A stretch of DNA of 64,000 nt, taken from contig CAZBLR010000003.1 in the NCBI GenBank assembly GCA_964492895.1, forward strand, positions 1-64,000, read 5' to 3'. Source of the stretch: DATLWN01 sp964492895 (GTDB taxonomy: Bacteria; Pseudomonadota; Zetaproteobacteria; Mariprofundales; Mariprofundaceae). The notes beneath the pieces were generated by a model that worked only from the letters and a program-made list of their open reading frames with translations, was not told where the DNA came from and did no database searches. Shown piece after piece: positions 44,307 through 52,776 of this stretch (positions within the stretch are counted from its first letter, which is position 1; each line of letters starts with the position of its first letter). Both the position numbers and the translations under genes were made by a program.

Positions 44307-46609
44307 TGGCGACCCAGCAGGCCACGAGCGGCTACGAGCTCAACCTCGGCGAGTACTGGCAGATCATCCGGCGCCGGCGCTGGATGATCGTCTTCTGTGC
44401 CGTGTCGATGGCGCTCTTCAGCTGGCTGTTCACGTGGCTGAACCAGCCGCCGCCGCTGTACAGCTCCAGCGCCACGGTCAAGATCGAACAGGACACCAAC
44501 CTCGCCGATCTGCTGCTGCAGGGCGGGGCCGTGACGCGTACGGACAACATGCGCACCCAGCTGATGATGGTGAACTCCTTCGCCCTGATGGAGCGGGTCG
44601 CCGAGCACATGGGGCGGATTCCCAAGGGCCTGACCTCCGAGGAGATGCTCGCCAACCCGCGGTACATGGACGAGATCATGGCCCTGAAGGACGACGTCAG
44701 CGCCGAGCAGGAGTCCGACACCAACATCATCACGATCACGGCGGTGTCGATCTATCCGGACGTGGCCCGCGATCTGGCGCAGGCGGTGGCGGAGGAGTTC
44801 AAGTCCTTCAATATCCAGGAGAAGAACCGCCGCGTCTATGACGCCAAGCATTTCATCCAGCAACAGCTGACGCTGGTTCAGGATCGCCTGCGCCAGTCGG
44901 AGGAGGCGGTCCGCGATTACAGGCAGACCAACCACCTGTCCGATATCGGCGCCAATTCCGAGGCGATGGGCAAGATGGTCGCCGATTTCGAGCTGTCCTA
45001 CCGCCACGAGGTGCAGCGGCTGAACAGCCTGCGCTTCGCCCTGGACCAGCTGCGCGCGCGCGTCAAAAGCAATACCTGGGACTATCAGGCCGTATCCGTG
45101 CCCGACAAGGTCAGCACCTATTTCGACGGCCTGAACCAGCGCCTGGTCGAGCTGGCGCTGAAGCATACGGAGCTCGCCACCAACTTCACCGATCAGCATC
45201 CGCAGATGATCGAGCTCAGGGAACAGGCGGTCGAGATCCTGCGCAGCATGGTCGACGAGTTGGCCCGGCAGGTGCAGATCACGAAGCGGCGCATGGCGGA
45301 CATCCAGACCAGCATCGAGGCCACCGAGCGGCAGTACATGGGCCTGCCCGAGCAGGCGCTCGAACTGCAGCGCCTGAAGCGGACGGTGCGCATCAACGAG
45401 GACCTGTTCGACCTGCTGGAGAAGAAGTACCAGGAGGTGCTGATCAAGGAGGCCGAGAAGGTCCAGGATGTCACGATCCTCCGGCCGGCCATGCTGTCGA
45501 AGGTGCGCATCAATCCCGTGCGCTCGATGCAGACCACGACGGCCGGCGGCATCCTCGGCCTGGTGCTTGGCCTGATCATCGCCCTGATCCTGGAGACGAT
45601 GGATACGTCGATCGGCACCATCGAGGAGGTCGAATCCTTCCTGGAGCTGCCGGTGATCGGCTTCGTGCCGTACCTGTCCGACGACGAGGCCGTGGAGCTG
45701 TTCTCGGGTGTCGAGGGACTGGCCACCTCCGGCCCCCAGCTCGAGCGCCAGATCCGCCTGATCACGCATTTCTCGCCGCCTTCGACCATCTCGGAGGCCT
45801 ACCGGAGTCTGCGCACGAACCTGCAGTTCTCCCAGAGCGGCGAGAAGCGCGTGCTCCTCGTGACCAGCGCCACGATCAAGGAAGGCAAGTCGACGATCGC
45901 GGCCAACCTGGCCGTGGTCGTGGCCCAGCAGGGCGCGCGCGTGCTGCTGATCGACGCGGACCTGCGCAAGCCGATCCAGCACCGGACCTTCGGCATCGAG
46001 CGCGAGCCGGGCTTGAGCGAATGCCTGATCGAGCAGATCGGGTGGCGGGATGCCGTGCGCCGTTTCTCCGACGTCATGCTCGGCGACATGGGCATCGACA
46101 GCGCCCTGTTGACCCCGGGGCTGGATCAGCTGGACATCCTGACCAGCGGGCGGGTCAAGGCCAATCCTCCGGACCTGCTGGCGGCACCGATGATGCGCAG
46201 GATCCTGGACGAGGTGCGCAAGGAATACGACGTGGTCGTCATCGACATGCCGCCGACCCTGCATACGACGGACGCCACCATCCTGGCGCCGCTGGTCGAC
46301 GGCGTCGTGCTCGTCTATCACATCGGCGCCGTGGTCCGCGGCGCGCTCAAGCGCGTCAAGTCCACGATCGAGAACGTCGGCGGCCATGTCATGGGCCTGG
46401 TGCTCAACGGCGTGCGCGGCGAGGTGACGCCCGATTACGCCAAGTACAAGATGGATCGCTATTACGCTTATGCCTATGGCGAAAAGTCGCATGAGCGGAA
46501 GGCGTGGCTCGGCTCGGAGGCCGGGGAGACGGTCCGCAAGGTCATCGCGAATATCTGGCGGCGGACCCGTGGCCTGTTCAGCCGGAGCAAGGATGCAGCG
46601 GGATCTTAA
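44306..46609 (+). CDS. Wzc-like polysaccharide co-polymerase and tyrosine kinase
   Basis: A 767-residue inner-membrane protein. Residues 1-430 form the chain-length domain between two membrane helices (about 27-45 and 412-430) with long coiled coils. The cytoplasmic BY-kinase has Walker A SATIKEGKST (521-530), Walker A' LLIDADLRKP (547-556) and Walker B VVVIDMPP (643-650). A tyrosine cluster lies in YAKYKMDRYYAYAY (711-724), the usual autophosphorylation site, though about 40 residues follow it. The ATG overlaps the stop of the export gene, the expected Wza-Wzc pairing. Confidence 0.93.
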   Translation: MATQQATSGYELNLGEYWQIIRRRRWMIVFCAVSMALFSWLFTWLNQPPPLYSSSATVKIEQDTNLADLLLQGGAVTRTDNMRTQLMMVNSFALMERVAEHMGRIPKGLTSEEMLANPRYMDEIMALKDDVSAEQESDTNIITITAVSIYPDVARDLAQAVAEEFKSFNIQEKNRRVYDAKHFIQQQLTLVQDRLRQSEEAVRDYRQTNHLSDIGANSEAMGKMVADFELSYRHEVQRLNSLRFALDQLRARVKSNTWDYQAVSVPDKVSTYFDGLNQRLVELALKHTELATNFTDQHPQMIELREQAVEILRSMVDELARQVQITKRRMADIQTSIEATERQYMGLPEQALELQRLKRTVRINEDLFDLLEKKYQEVLIKEAEKVQDVTILRPAMLSKVRINPVRSMQTTTAGGILGLVLGLIIALILETMDTSIGTIEEVESFLELPVIGFVPYLSDDEAVELFSGVEGLATSGPQLERQIRLITHFSPPSTISEAYRSLRTNLQFSQSGEKRVLLVTSATIKEGKSTIAANLAVVVAQQGARVLLIDADLRKPIQHRTFGIEREPGLSECLIEQIGWRDAVRRFSDVMLGDMGIDSALLTPGLDQLDILTSGRVKANPPDLLAAPMMRRILDEVRKEYDVVVIDMPPTLHTTDATILAPLVDGVVLVYHIGAVVRGALKRVKSTIENVGGHVMGLVLNGVRGEVTPDYAKYKMDRYYAYAYGEKSHERKAWLGSEAGETVRKVIANIWRRTRGLFSRSKDAAGS

Positions 46610-46790
46610 CCGCTTCCGCTTCCGTCGCCGCCGGCGCCGGCAATTGATGCTGATCATCGTCGCCGCCTTGCTCGGGGCCATGCTCGTCGTACTGATGCGG
46701 TCCTGCGCCGACCGCTTCCATGGCCCGTACAACAAGGACTACCAGCCCATGGACCAGGACAGGAAGGGACAGCCGGGGGAACAGCCATGA
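46593..46790 (+). CDS. Small Arg-rich single-pass membrane protein, 65 residues
   Basis: The ATG at 46593, behind GGAG at 46584-46587, gives MQRDLNRFRFRRRRRRQ, then one membrane helix (LMLIIVAALLGAMLVVLM) and a short polar tail with a cysteine just after the helix. Positive-inside rules put the Arg-rich end in the cytoplasm. It overlaps the kinase gene by 17 nt and the polymerase gene by 4 nt, so it is embedded in the operon. I know no family for it; the placement suggests an accessory subunit of the export complex. Confidence 0.75.
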   Translation: MQRDLNRFRFRRRRRRQLMLIIVAALLGAMLVVLMRSCADRFHGPYNKDYQPMDQDRKGQPGEQP

Positions 46791-48247
46791 GGCTGCCCAA
46801 CCAGGTCCGCATCCCCTTTCCGCCGGCCGTGCTGATCACGTTGCTGCTGGTGGCGCTGCTGCTGTACGCCGCCTACCTGATGGCACCGGGGGAGATCCGC
46901 ACCCCGGCCCTGATCCTGTCGGGGCTGATGGTCATCATCGTGGCCTTTTCCAGCGTGGAGCTGACGCTGTATCTGCTGATCCTGTCCACGCTGCTGTCCC
47001 CGGAGCTGGATTTCGGCGGCGCTACGGCCGCCCAGCAGGTGGCCGAGCATATCAGCACCACGACCTCGCGCGGCATCACGTTGCGCCTCGACGATATCCT
47101 GCTGTCGGTGATCTGCCTGACCTGGCTGTTCCGCATGGCCATCTTCAAGAACCTGGGAACCGTGCGCAAGACCCCGATCAACCAGCCCATCGCCTGGTAC
47201 TGGATGGCCACCGCCTTCGCCACATTGGCCGGCTTCTATGCCGGCAGGGTCGGGATGTACGGATTCTTCTTCGTGGCCAAGTACCTGGAGTATTTCGTGC
47301 TGTTCTACATGATCGTGAACCAGATCCATGACGAGCAGTCGATCCGGCGCTACGTCAAGGTGATGCTGTTCACCTGTCTGGTGGTCAGCATCATCGGTAT
47401 CGCGCAGATCCCCAGCGGGGCCCGCGTCTCAGCCCCGTTCGAGGGATCCGAAGGGGAACCGAACACCTTCGGCGGCTATCTGGTGCTGATGTTCTCCGTC
47501 GTGCTCGGCATCTTCCTGCACGTCGAGGACAAGGCCAGGAAGCTCAGGCTGGCACTGCTCGGCTGCGCCATCCTGGTACCGCTGGCGTTCACCGAGTCCC
47601 GCTCCTCATACCTGGCCTTCATGGCCTCGATCCTGCTGTTCCTGATCTTCGCCCAGAAGAAACGCCTGCTGATCATCCTGTGCCTGGTCGGCGTGATCCT
47701 GGTGCCGGTGGTGGTGCCGCAGAATGTGATTACGCGCGTGATGTACACCTTCGACCAGGCCCGCGAGTCCGGCCAGATCTCGGTGGGGGGGATGCGTATC
47801 GACACCTCGACCAGCGAGCGCCTGCGCTCCTGGGAACGCGTGCTGGAGCGCGACTTCCCGCGTCATCCACTGCTCGGCGTGGGCGTGACCGGCGGCGAGT
47901 TCATGGATGCCCAGTACCCGCGCGTGTTGTCCGAGACGGGGCTGATCGGCCTGGGCCTGTTCCTGTGGTTCCTGCAGCGCGTCTGGTTCCTGCTGCGCCA
48001 GAGCTATCGGCGCCTGCACGATCCGGTGCTCAAGGGGGTTGCGCTCGGGACCCTGTGCGGCTACGGCGGGCTGTTGTTCCACGCCATCGGCGCCAATACC
48101 TTCATCATCGTGCGCATCATGGAACCGTTCATGATCCTGCTCGGCCTGCTGTTGGCGGCCATGCTCGTCGAGCGGGACGAGGAACGGGAGACCGAGCCTG
48201 CGGCCGAACCGGAAACTTCCGGGTTGCAAACTGCCGGGACAGGGTGA
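46787..48247 (+). CDS. O-antigen ligase/polymerase (Wzy_C) family membrane protein
   Basis: A 486-residue protein with about 12 membrane helices and a periplasmic loop between late helices. It contains TSERLRSWERVLE and HPLLGVGVTGGEF, the Wzy_C/WaaL signature near residue 340-370, followed by LSETGLIGL. It may polymerise repeat units or ligate glycan. Coupled by ATGA to the small protein upstream. Confidence 0.87.
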   Translation: MRLPNQVRIPFPPAVLITLLLVALLLYAAYLMAPGEIRTPALILSGLMVIIVAFSSVELTLYLLILSTLLSPELDFGGATAAQQVAEHISTTTSRGITLRLDDILLSVICLTWLFRMAIFKNLGTVRKTPINQPIAWYWMATAFATLAGFYAGRVGMYGFFFVAKYLEYFVLFYMIVNQIHDEQSIRRYVKVMLFTCLVVSIIGIAQIPSGARVSAPFEGSEGEPNTFGGYLVLMFSVVLGIFLHVEDKARKLRLALLGCAILVPLAFTESRSSYLAFMASILLFLIFAQKKRLLIILCLVGVILVPVVVPQNVITRVMYTFDQARESGQISVGGMRIDTSTSERLRSWERVLERDFPRHPLLGVGVTGGEFMDAQYPRVLSETGLIGLGLFLWFLQRVWFLLRQSYRRLHDPVLKGVALGTLCGYGGLLFHAIGANTFIIVRIMEPFMILLGLLLAAMLVERDEERETEPAAEPETSGLQTAGTG

Positions 48248-48259
48248 GGATATACAGAC

Positions 48260-49588
48260 ATGAGGTCGATCACGGGCAAGAGGCTGATGCTGGCCATGGC
48301 GGCCGGCTGGCTGATGCTGGCCGGCATGCAGGCTGGCGAGGCGGCCACCATCAAGGACGTGCGCCTGTGGACCGCCCCCGACAATTCGCGCCTGGTGTTC
48401 GATCTGGACCATTCCATCGACTATGACCTGTTCCGGCTGCACAACCCGGAACGCATCGTCGTGGACATGCACCAGACACGCCTCGGTGCCAGCATGGACG
48501 GGCTGGCCCTGCCCGATCCGGTAATCCAGGACATCCGCCACGGCTCGCCGAAGCCGGACGTGCTGCGCATGGTCATCGACGTCAAGGAACAGGTGCAGCC
48601 CCGCTCCTTCCTGCTCAAGCCGATGGAGGGCAAGCCCTACCGCCTGGTCATCGACCTGCTGCGTCCGGAGCAGGGGAACAAGGACCAGACGCCGATCACG
48701 GCGCAGAGCACCAGCAAGGAAGTGGTGATCGCCATCGATCCGGGCCACGGCGGCGAGGACCCGGGGGCGATCGGGCCGCACGGCCTGAAGGAGAAGAACG
48801 TGACGCTGGCGGTGGCCAAGGCCCTGGCCAGGGATATCGACGCCCATCCCGGCATGCGGGCCTTCCTGACCCGCACCGGCGATTATTATGTGCCCCTGAA
48901 GGAACGCGTGCGCCTGGCCGTGAACGCGCATGCCGACCTGTTCATCAGCATCCATGCCAATTCCGCCCCCCATGATCGTCACGTCAAGGGGGCCAGCGTG
49001 TACATGCTTTCCGAGAAGAAGGCCTCGGACAAGGTGGCGCAGATCCTGGCCGACAAGGAGAACGCGGCCGACTCGATCGGCGGCGTCATGCCGCAGGAGG
49101 TGCAGGACCCCGTCGTCAACGAGATCCTCGTGGACCTGAAGAAGCGGGAAAGCCTGAACAGCGCCCGCATGCTGGCCAAAGACATCCTGCACGACCTGGG
49201 CAAGGTCGGTCCGATCAAGTATCCGGAGGCCAAGGCCGCGCGCTTCATGGTGCTGACCGAGCCGCGCATGCCCAGCGTGCTGGTCGAGCTCGACTTCATC
49301 TCCAATCCGCGGCGCGAGCGCCTGCTCGGCGAGCCGGGCTACCGGCAGAAGCTGGCCCAGGCCCTGAGCCGGGCCAGCACCTCCTTCCTGGTGCAGGAGG
49401 GTCGCCTGGCCAAGGTCAGCGGACCGCAGGCCAGGCGCCGCGTCTACGTGGTCAGGCCCGGCGACAGCCTCTGGGACATCGCGCGCCGTTACGGCGTGCC
49501 CGTTGCCGATATCCGCGAAACCAACCATCTGAATTCCTCTGATCTTAGGGTCGGCCAGGAACTGACACTGCCGGACTCCAACTCGTGA
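48260..49588 (+). CDS. N-acetylmuramoyl-L-alanine amidase with AMIN and LysM domains
   Basis: Secreted peptidoglycan amidase of the AmiC type, 442 residues. A signal peptide (to about residue 29, ending GEAA) is followed by an AMIN septal-targeting domain (about 30-135), the Amidase_3 zinc domain (AIDPGHGGEDPGA near 158, FISIHANS near 229, LVELDFISN near 343), and a C-terminal LysM (YVVRPGDSLWDIARRYGV near 395). The EPS operon context is unusual; opening peptidoglycan for the export complex is one reading, ordinary division is the other. Confidence 0.93.
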   Translation: MRSITGKRLMLAMAAGWLMLAGMQAGEAATIKDVRLWTAPDNSRLVFDLDHSIDYDLFRLHNPERIVVDMHQTRLGASMDGLALPDPVIQDIRHGSPKPDVLRMVIDVKEQVQPRSFLLKPMEGKPYRLVIDLLRPEQGNKDQTPITAQSTSKEVVIAIDPGHGGEDPGAIGPHGLKEKNVTLAVAKALARDIDAHPGMRAFLTRTGDYYVPLKERVRLAVNAHADLFISIHANSAPHDRHVKGASVYMLSEKKASDKVAQILADKENAADSIGGVMPQEVQDPVVNEILVDLKKRESLNSARMLAKDILHDLGKVGPIKYPEAKAARFMVLTEPRMPSVLVELDFISNPRRERLLGEPGYRQKLAQALSRASTSFLVQEGRLAKVSGPQARRRVYVVRPGDSLWDIARRYGVPVADIRETNHLNSSDLRVGQELTLPDSNS

Positions 49589-51330
49589 ACACCCCCAAGC
49601 TGTACCGCCGACTGCTGGCATTCCTGCGCCCGTATTACGCCCGTCTGATCGTGGCCATGCTGTGCATGATCGTGTTGGCCGCCTGCACGGCGGCGCTGGC
49701 CTGGGCCCTGAAGCCGGCACTCGACGATGCCCTGGGCGGCAAAAGCCGGGAGATGATCTACCTGATCCCGGCCCTGGTCATCGGCCTGTACGTCATCAAG
49801 GGCATCGCCTACTACGGGCAGGCCTATCTGATGGCCTTCGTCGGCCAGCGGGTGATCTTCGACCTGCGCAATGTGCTGTATCACCGCCTGACCGAACAGT
49901 CGCTCGGCTTCTTCGCCCACCGCAAGACCGGCGAGCTGCTGGCCCGGCTCAGCTACGACGTGACGCTGGTGCAGGCGGCGGTCAGCACCAGCGTCACGGC
50001 CCTGATGCGCGATATCGCCACCATCGTGTTCCTGGTCGGCGTGGTGCTGTACCAGGACTGGCTGCTGGCACTGATCGCCTTCACGGTGTTCCCGGCCGTC
50101 GTCTGGCCGACCGCCCGTTTCGGACGCCATATCCGCCGGGCCAGCCGCGACGGTCAGGTGTCGATGGGCGAGATGTCGAGCCTGGTCGAAGAGACGGTCG
50201 GCGGCATCCGCGTGGTCAAGGCCTTCGGCATGGAGGACTACGAGCGCGGCCGCTTCGAGCATTTCACCGGGGATTTCCTGCGCCACCAGCTGCGCGCCGA
50301 GCGCGTCAACGCGCTGTCGTTCCCGATCATCGAGCTGCTGGGCGGCTTCGGCATCGCCGGCGTGCTGCTGTACGGGGGCCTCCGGGTCGCGTCCGGCGAG
50401 ACGACGCCCGGCACGCTGATCTCGTTCCTGGCGGCGCTGATCATGCTCTACGAGCCGGTGCGGCGCCTATCAAGCGCCAACAACCAGATCCAGCAGGGCA
50501 TGGCGGCCTCGGAGCGCATCTTCGATATCATGGACGAGCCGGTGACGGTGCAGGACGCACCCGATGCGATATCCCTGCCCGCGTTCAGGCAATCGGTCCG
50601 CTTCGAGCACGTGGCCCTGCAGTATCCGGGCGCCGAGCGGCCGGTGGTGCAGGATGTCAGTTTCGAGGTCGGCGTCGGCGAGATCGTGGCCCTGGTCGGG
50701 CGCAGCGGCGCCGGCAAGAGCTCGCTGGTCAACCTGATCCCGCGCTTCATCGACGTCAGCGGCGGTGCGGTCAGCATCGACGGCCACGACGTGCGCCGGC
50801 TGACGCAGGCCTCGCTGCGCGCGCAGATGGCCTTCGTGACGCAGGAGGTGATCCTGTTCAACGATACGGTGCTGAACAACATCGCCTACGGCCTGGGCGA
50901 GGTCGACATGGCGCAGGTCGAGGGGGTGGCGAAGGCGGCCAACGCGCACGAGTTCATCGCCAGGCTGCCGCAGGGATACCAGACGCTGATCGGCGAGCGC
51001 GGCGTGATCCTGTCCGGCGGCCAGCGCCAGCGCCTGTCCCTGGCCCGGGCGCTGCTCAAGGACGCGCCGATCCTGATTCTCGACGAGGCGACGAGCAGCC
51101 TGGACACCGAGTCCGAGCGCCTGGTGCAGCAGGCCATTGACCGCCTGATGCAGGGCCGTACGGTGATCGTCATCGCCCACCGGCTGTCCACGATCCGCCA
51201 TGCCGACCGCATCGTCGTGCTCGACCAGGGGCGGGTGGCCCAGGTCGGCACGCATGAGGAGCTGCTGGACGCGGGTGGGCTGTACGCCGAGCTGTACCAC
51301 ATGCAGTTCGAGTCGCAGGAACTCGAGTGA
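49585..51330 (+). CDS. MsbA-like lipid A/lipid-linked exporter, ABC type
   Basis: A 581-residue half-transporter with six membrane helices (residues 1-310) fused to an ATPase: Walker A GRSGAGKSS near 374, Q-loop VTQEVILFN, signature LSGGQRQR near 477, Walker B ILILDEATSS. Family features match the lipid A flippase MsbA. The GTG start overlaps the amidase stop as GTGA, so it belongs to the polysaccharide operon. Whether it carries lipid A or a lipid-linked glycan is open; msbA would be the conventional name. Confidence 0.9.
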   Translation: MNTPKLYRRLLAFLRPYYARLIVAMLCMIVLAACTAALAWALKPALDDALGGKSREMIYLIPALVIGLYVIKGIAYYGQAYLMAFVGQRVIFDLRNVLYHRLTEQSLGFFAHRKTGELLARLSYDVTLVQAAVSTSVTALMRDIATIVFLVGVVLYQDWLLALIAFTVFPAVVWPTARFGRHIRRASRDGQVSMGEMSSLVEETVGGIRVVKAFGMEDYERGRFEHFTGDFLRHQLRAERVNALSFPIIELLGGFGIAGVLLYGGLRVASGETTPGTLISFLAALIMLYEPVRRLSSANNQIQQGMAASERIFDIMDEPVTVQDAPDAISLPAFRQSVRFEHVALQYPGAERPVVQDVSFEVGVGEIVALVGRSGAGKSSLVNLIPRFIDVSGGAVSIDGHDVRRLTQASLRAQMAFVTQEVILFNDTVLNNIAYGLGEVDMAQVEGVAKAANAHEFIARLPQGYQTLIGERGVILSGGQRQRLSLARALLKDAPILILDEATSSLDTESERLVQQAIDRLMQGRTVIVIAHRLSTIRHADRIVVLDQGRVAQVGTHEELLDAGGLYAELYHMQFESQELE

Positions 51331-51947
51331 AGCAGCGATTCCTCGGTTGGTTGGTTCCCAAGCTGATCTATCTCATCTATCGATTTCTCTGCAAGACGAT
51401 CCGTTGGGAGTATGTCGGGGATCGCTATGACAATGCGATGCCGCCATTCGTTCTCGGGTACTGGCATGCAAGGATTCTGATGCTCCCATACGCCTTTCCG
51501 GGCTGGAATGGCTCGCTCCTCATTTCGGATCACCAGGACGGCAGCTATATCGCTGACGCTGCCAGAATGATGGGTTTCGGTTCCACCCGCGGCTCTTCCA
51601 CCCGCGGAGGTTCGCGGGCGCTGCTGGCACTGATCCGGATTGCCAGGGCGGGATTTCCGATCGCCGTTACGCCGGACGGACCGAAGGGGCCGGCCGAAGA
51701 GATGAAAATGGGTGTCGTGCAGATGGCAAGGAAGAGCGGGATACCGTTTCGTTCGGCCTGTTACGCGACCCGACGCTACTGGCGCGCCGGGTCGTGGGAT
51801 CGTTTCTACATCCCCAAGCCCTTTACAAGTGGGGTGTTTGTCCTCAGTGATCCCATTGTCTTCGAAGATACGGATGAAAAGACGCTTGCCCGCTTTCAAG
51901 CGGTGATGGATGCAACACAGGCAAAAGCCGATAGCTATTTCGAATAA
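51327..51947 (+). CDS. DUF374-family lysophospholipid acyltransferase-like protein, copy 1
   Basis: A 206-residue protein of the DUF374 group, related to LpxL-type acyltransferases. It has an amphipathic N-terminus (LVPKLIYLIYRFL), YWHARILMLPY, the SDHQDGSYIAD region and TPDGPKGP, which carry the likely active-site residues. It overlaps the MsbA-like gene by 4 nt. Third codon positions are visibly more AT-rich than in copy 2 downstream, so its history may differ. Acyl transfer to a lipid carrier is inference. Confidence 0.85.
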   Translation: MKQRFLGWLVPKLIYLIYRFLCKTIRWEYVGDRYDNAMPPFVLGYWHARILMLPYAFPGWNGSLLISDHQDGSYIADAARMMGFGSTRGSSTRGGSRALLALIRIARAGFPIAVTPDGPKGPAEEMKMGVVQMARKSGIPFRSACYATRRYWRAGSWDRFYIPKPFTSGVFVLSDPIVFEDTDEKTLARFQAVMDATQAKADSYFE

Positions 51948-52029
51948 ACGCCGCGTTCAGCCAAAAAAGTGATTCACCCGGCACAGCCATCACGATAAAT
52001 TAGGTCCATTGGCTTTGGACGGTAAATGA

Positions 52030-52638
52030 ATGGACTGGTTAATCCCTCGACTCATCTATCTGATTCACAAGTTTCTCGCGGTGACCATCCGCTGGGAGTT
52101 CGTGGGCGAGCGCTACCGGCCGGGGGCCGCGCCCTACATCCTGAGCTTCTGGCATGCGCGCCTCCTGATGATGCCGTACGCCTACAGGGGCTGGAACGGC
52201 TCGATGCTGATCTCCGAGCACAAGGACGGCGCCTATATCGCCGATGCCGTGCAGCTGATGGGCATCGAGTCCAGTCGGGGCTCGACCAACAAGGGCGGGG
52301 CGCGGGCGCTGCTCGGGATGATCCGCCTGGCCAGGAGCGGCCGGGCGCTCGGCATCACCCCCGACGGCCCGAAGGGCCCGCGCGAGGTGGTGCAGCCGGG
52401 CACGGTGCAGCTGGCGAAGAAGAGCGGCCTGCCGCTGCGCGCCGTCTGCTATGCCACGAAGCGGCACCGGCGCGCCAACTCCTGGGACCGCTTCTACCTG
52501 CCGCTGCCGTTCACGCGCGGCGTGTTCGTAATCGGCGAGCCGGTATATGCGGACAGCGACGACGATGCCGAGAGCCTGCGCCGCTTCCAGCAGGCCATGG
52601 ACGAGGTCCAGTCCAGGGCGGACAGCTACTTCGACTGA
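52030..52638 (+). CDS. DUF374-family lysophospholipid acyltransferase-like protein, copy 2
   Basis: A 202-residue paralog of the preceding gene, more than half identical by eye across the whole length (LIPRLIYLIHKFL, FWHARLLMMPYAY, SEHKDGAYIAD, TPDGPKGPREV). Codon use is GC-rich like the chromosome. It is separated from copy 1 by about 80 nt, so it may have its own start signals. A broken third copy lies beyond the HD-GYP gene. Confidence 0.85.
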   Translation: MDWLIPRLIYLIHKFLAVTIRWEFVGERYRPGAAPYILSFWHARLLMMPYAYRGWNGSMLISEHKDGAYIADAVQLMGIESSRGSTNKGGARALLGMIRLARSGRALGITPDGPKGPREVVQPGTVQLAKKSGLPLRAVCYATKRHRRANSWDRFYLPLPFTRGVFVIGEPVYADSDDDAESLRRFQQAMDEVQSRADSYFD

Positions 52639-52734
52639 TGGCCGCTTCCGGTCATTCATCAGAACGTAGGCAACAATTCGGGTGTTTATGGCTTCCATCC
52701 GATATATATCAGCAGCTTAACTCGCTCATCTGGC

Positions 52735-52763
52735 TTGCGACCGTATTGGGACTGACTCATAAT
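52735..52763 (+). promoter_or_regulatory. Promoter of the HD-GYP receptor gene
   Basis: TTGCGA at 52735-52740 and CATAAT at 52758-52763 are spaced by 17 nt. The predicted start of transcription is only about 7 nt before the ATG at 52777, and no Shine-Dalgarno sequence is seen, so the message may be nearly leaderless. Confidence 0.5.
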
Positions 52764-52776
52764 CAATAAAATACTT

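Noticed and set aside
44204..46735. 843-residue open frame opposite the Wzc-like gene
   Set aside because: Shadow of the kinase gene; no motif, no ribosome-binding site.
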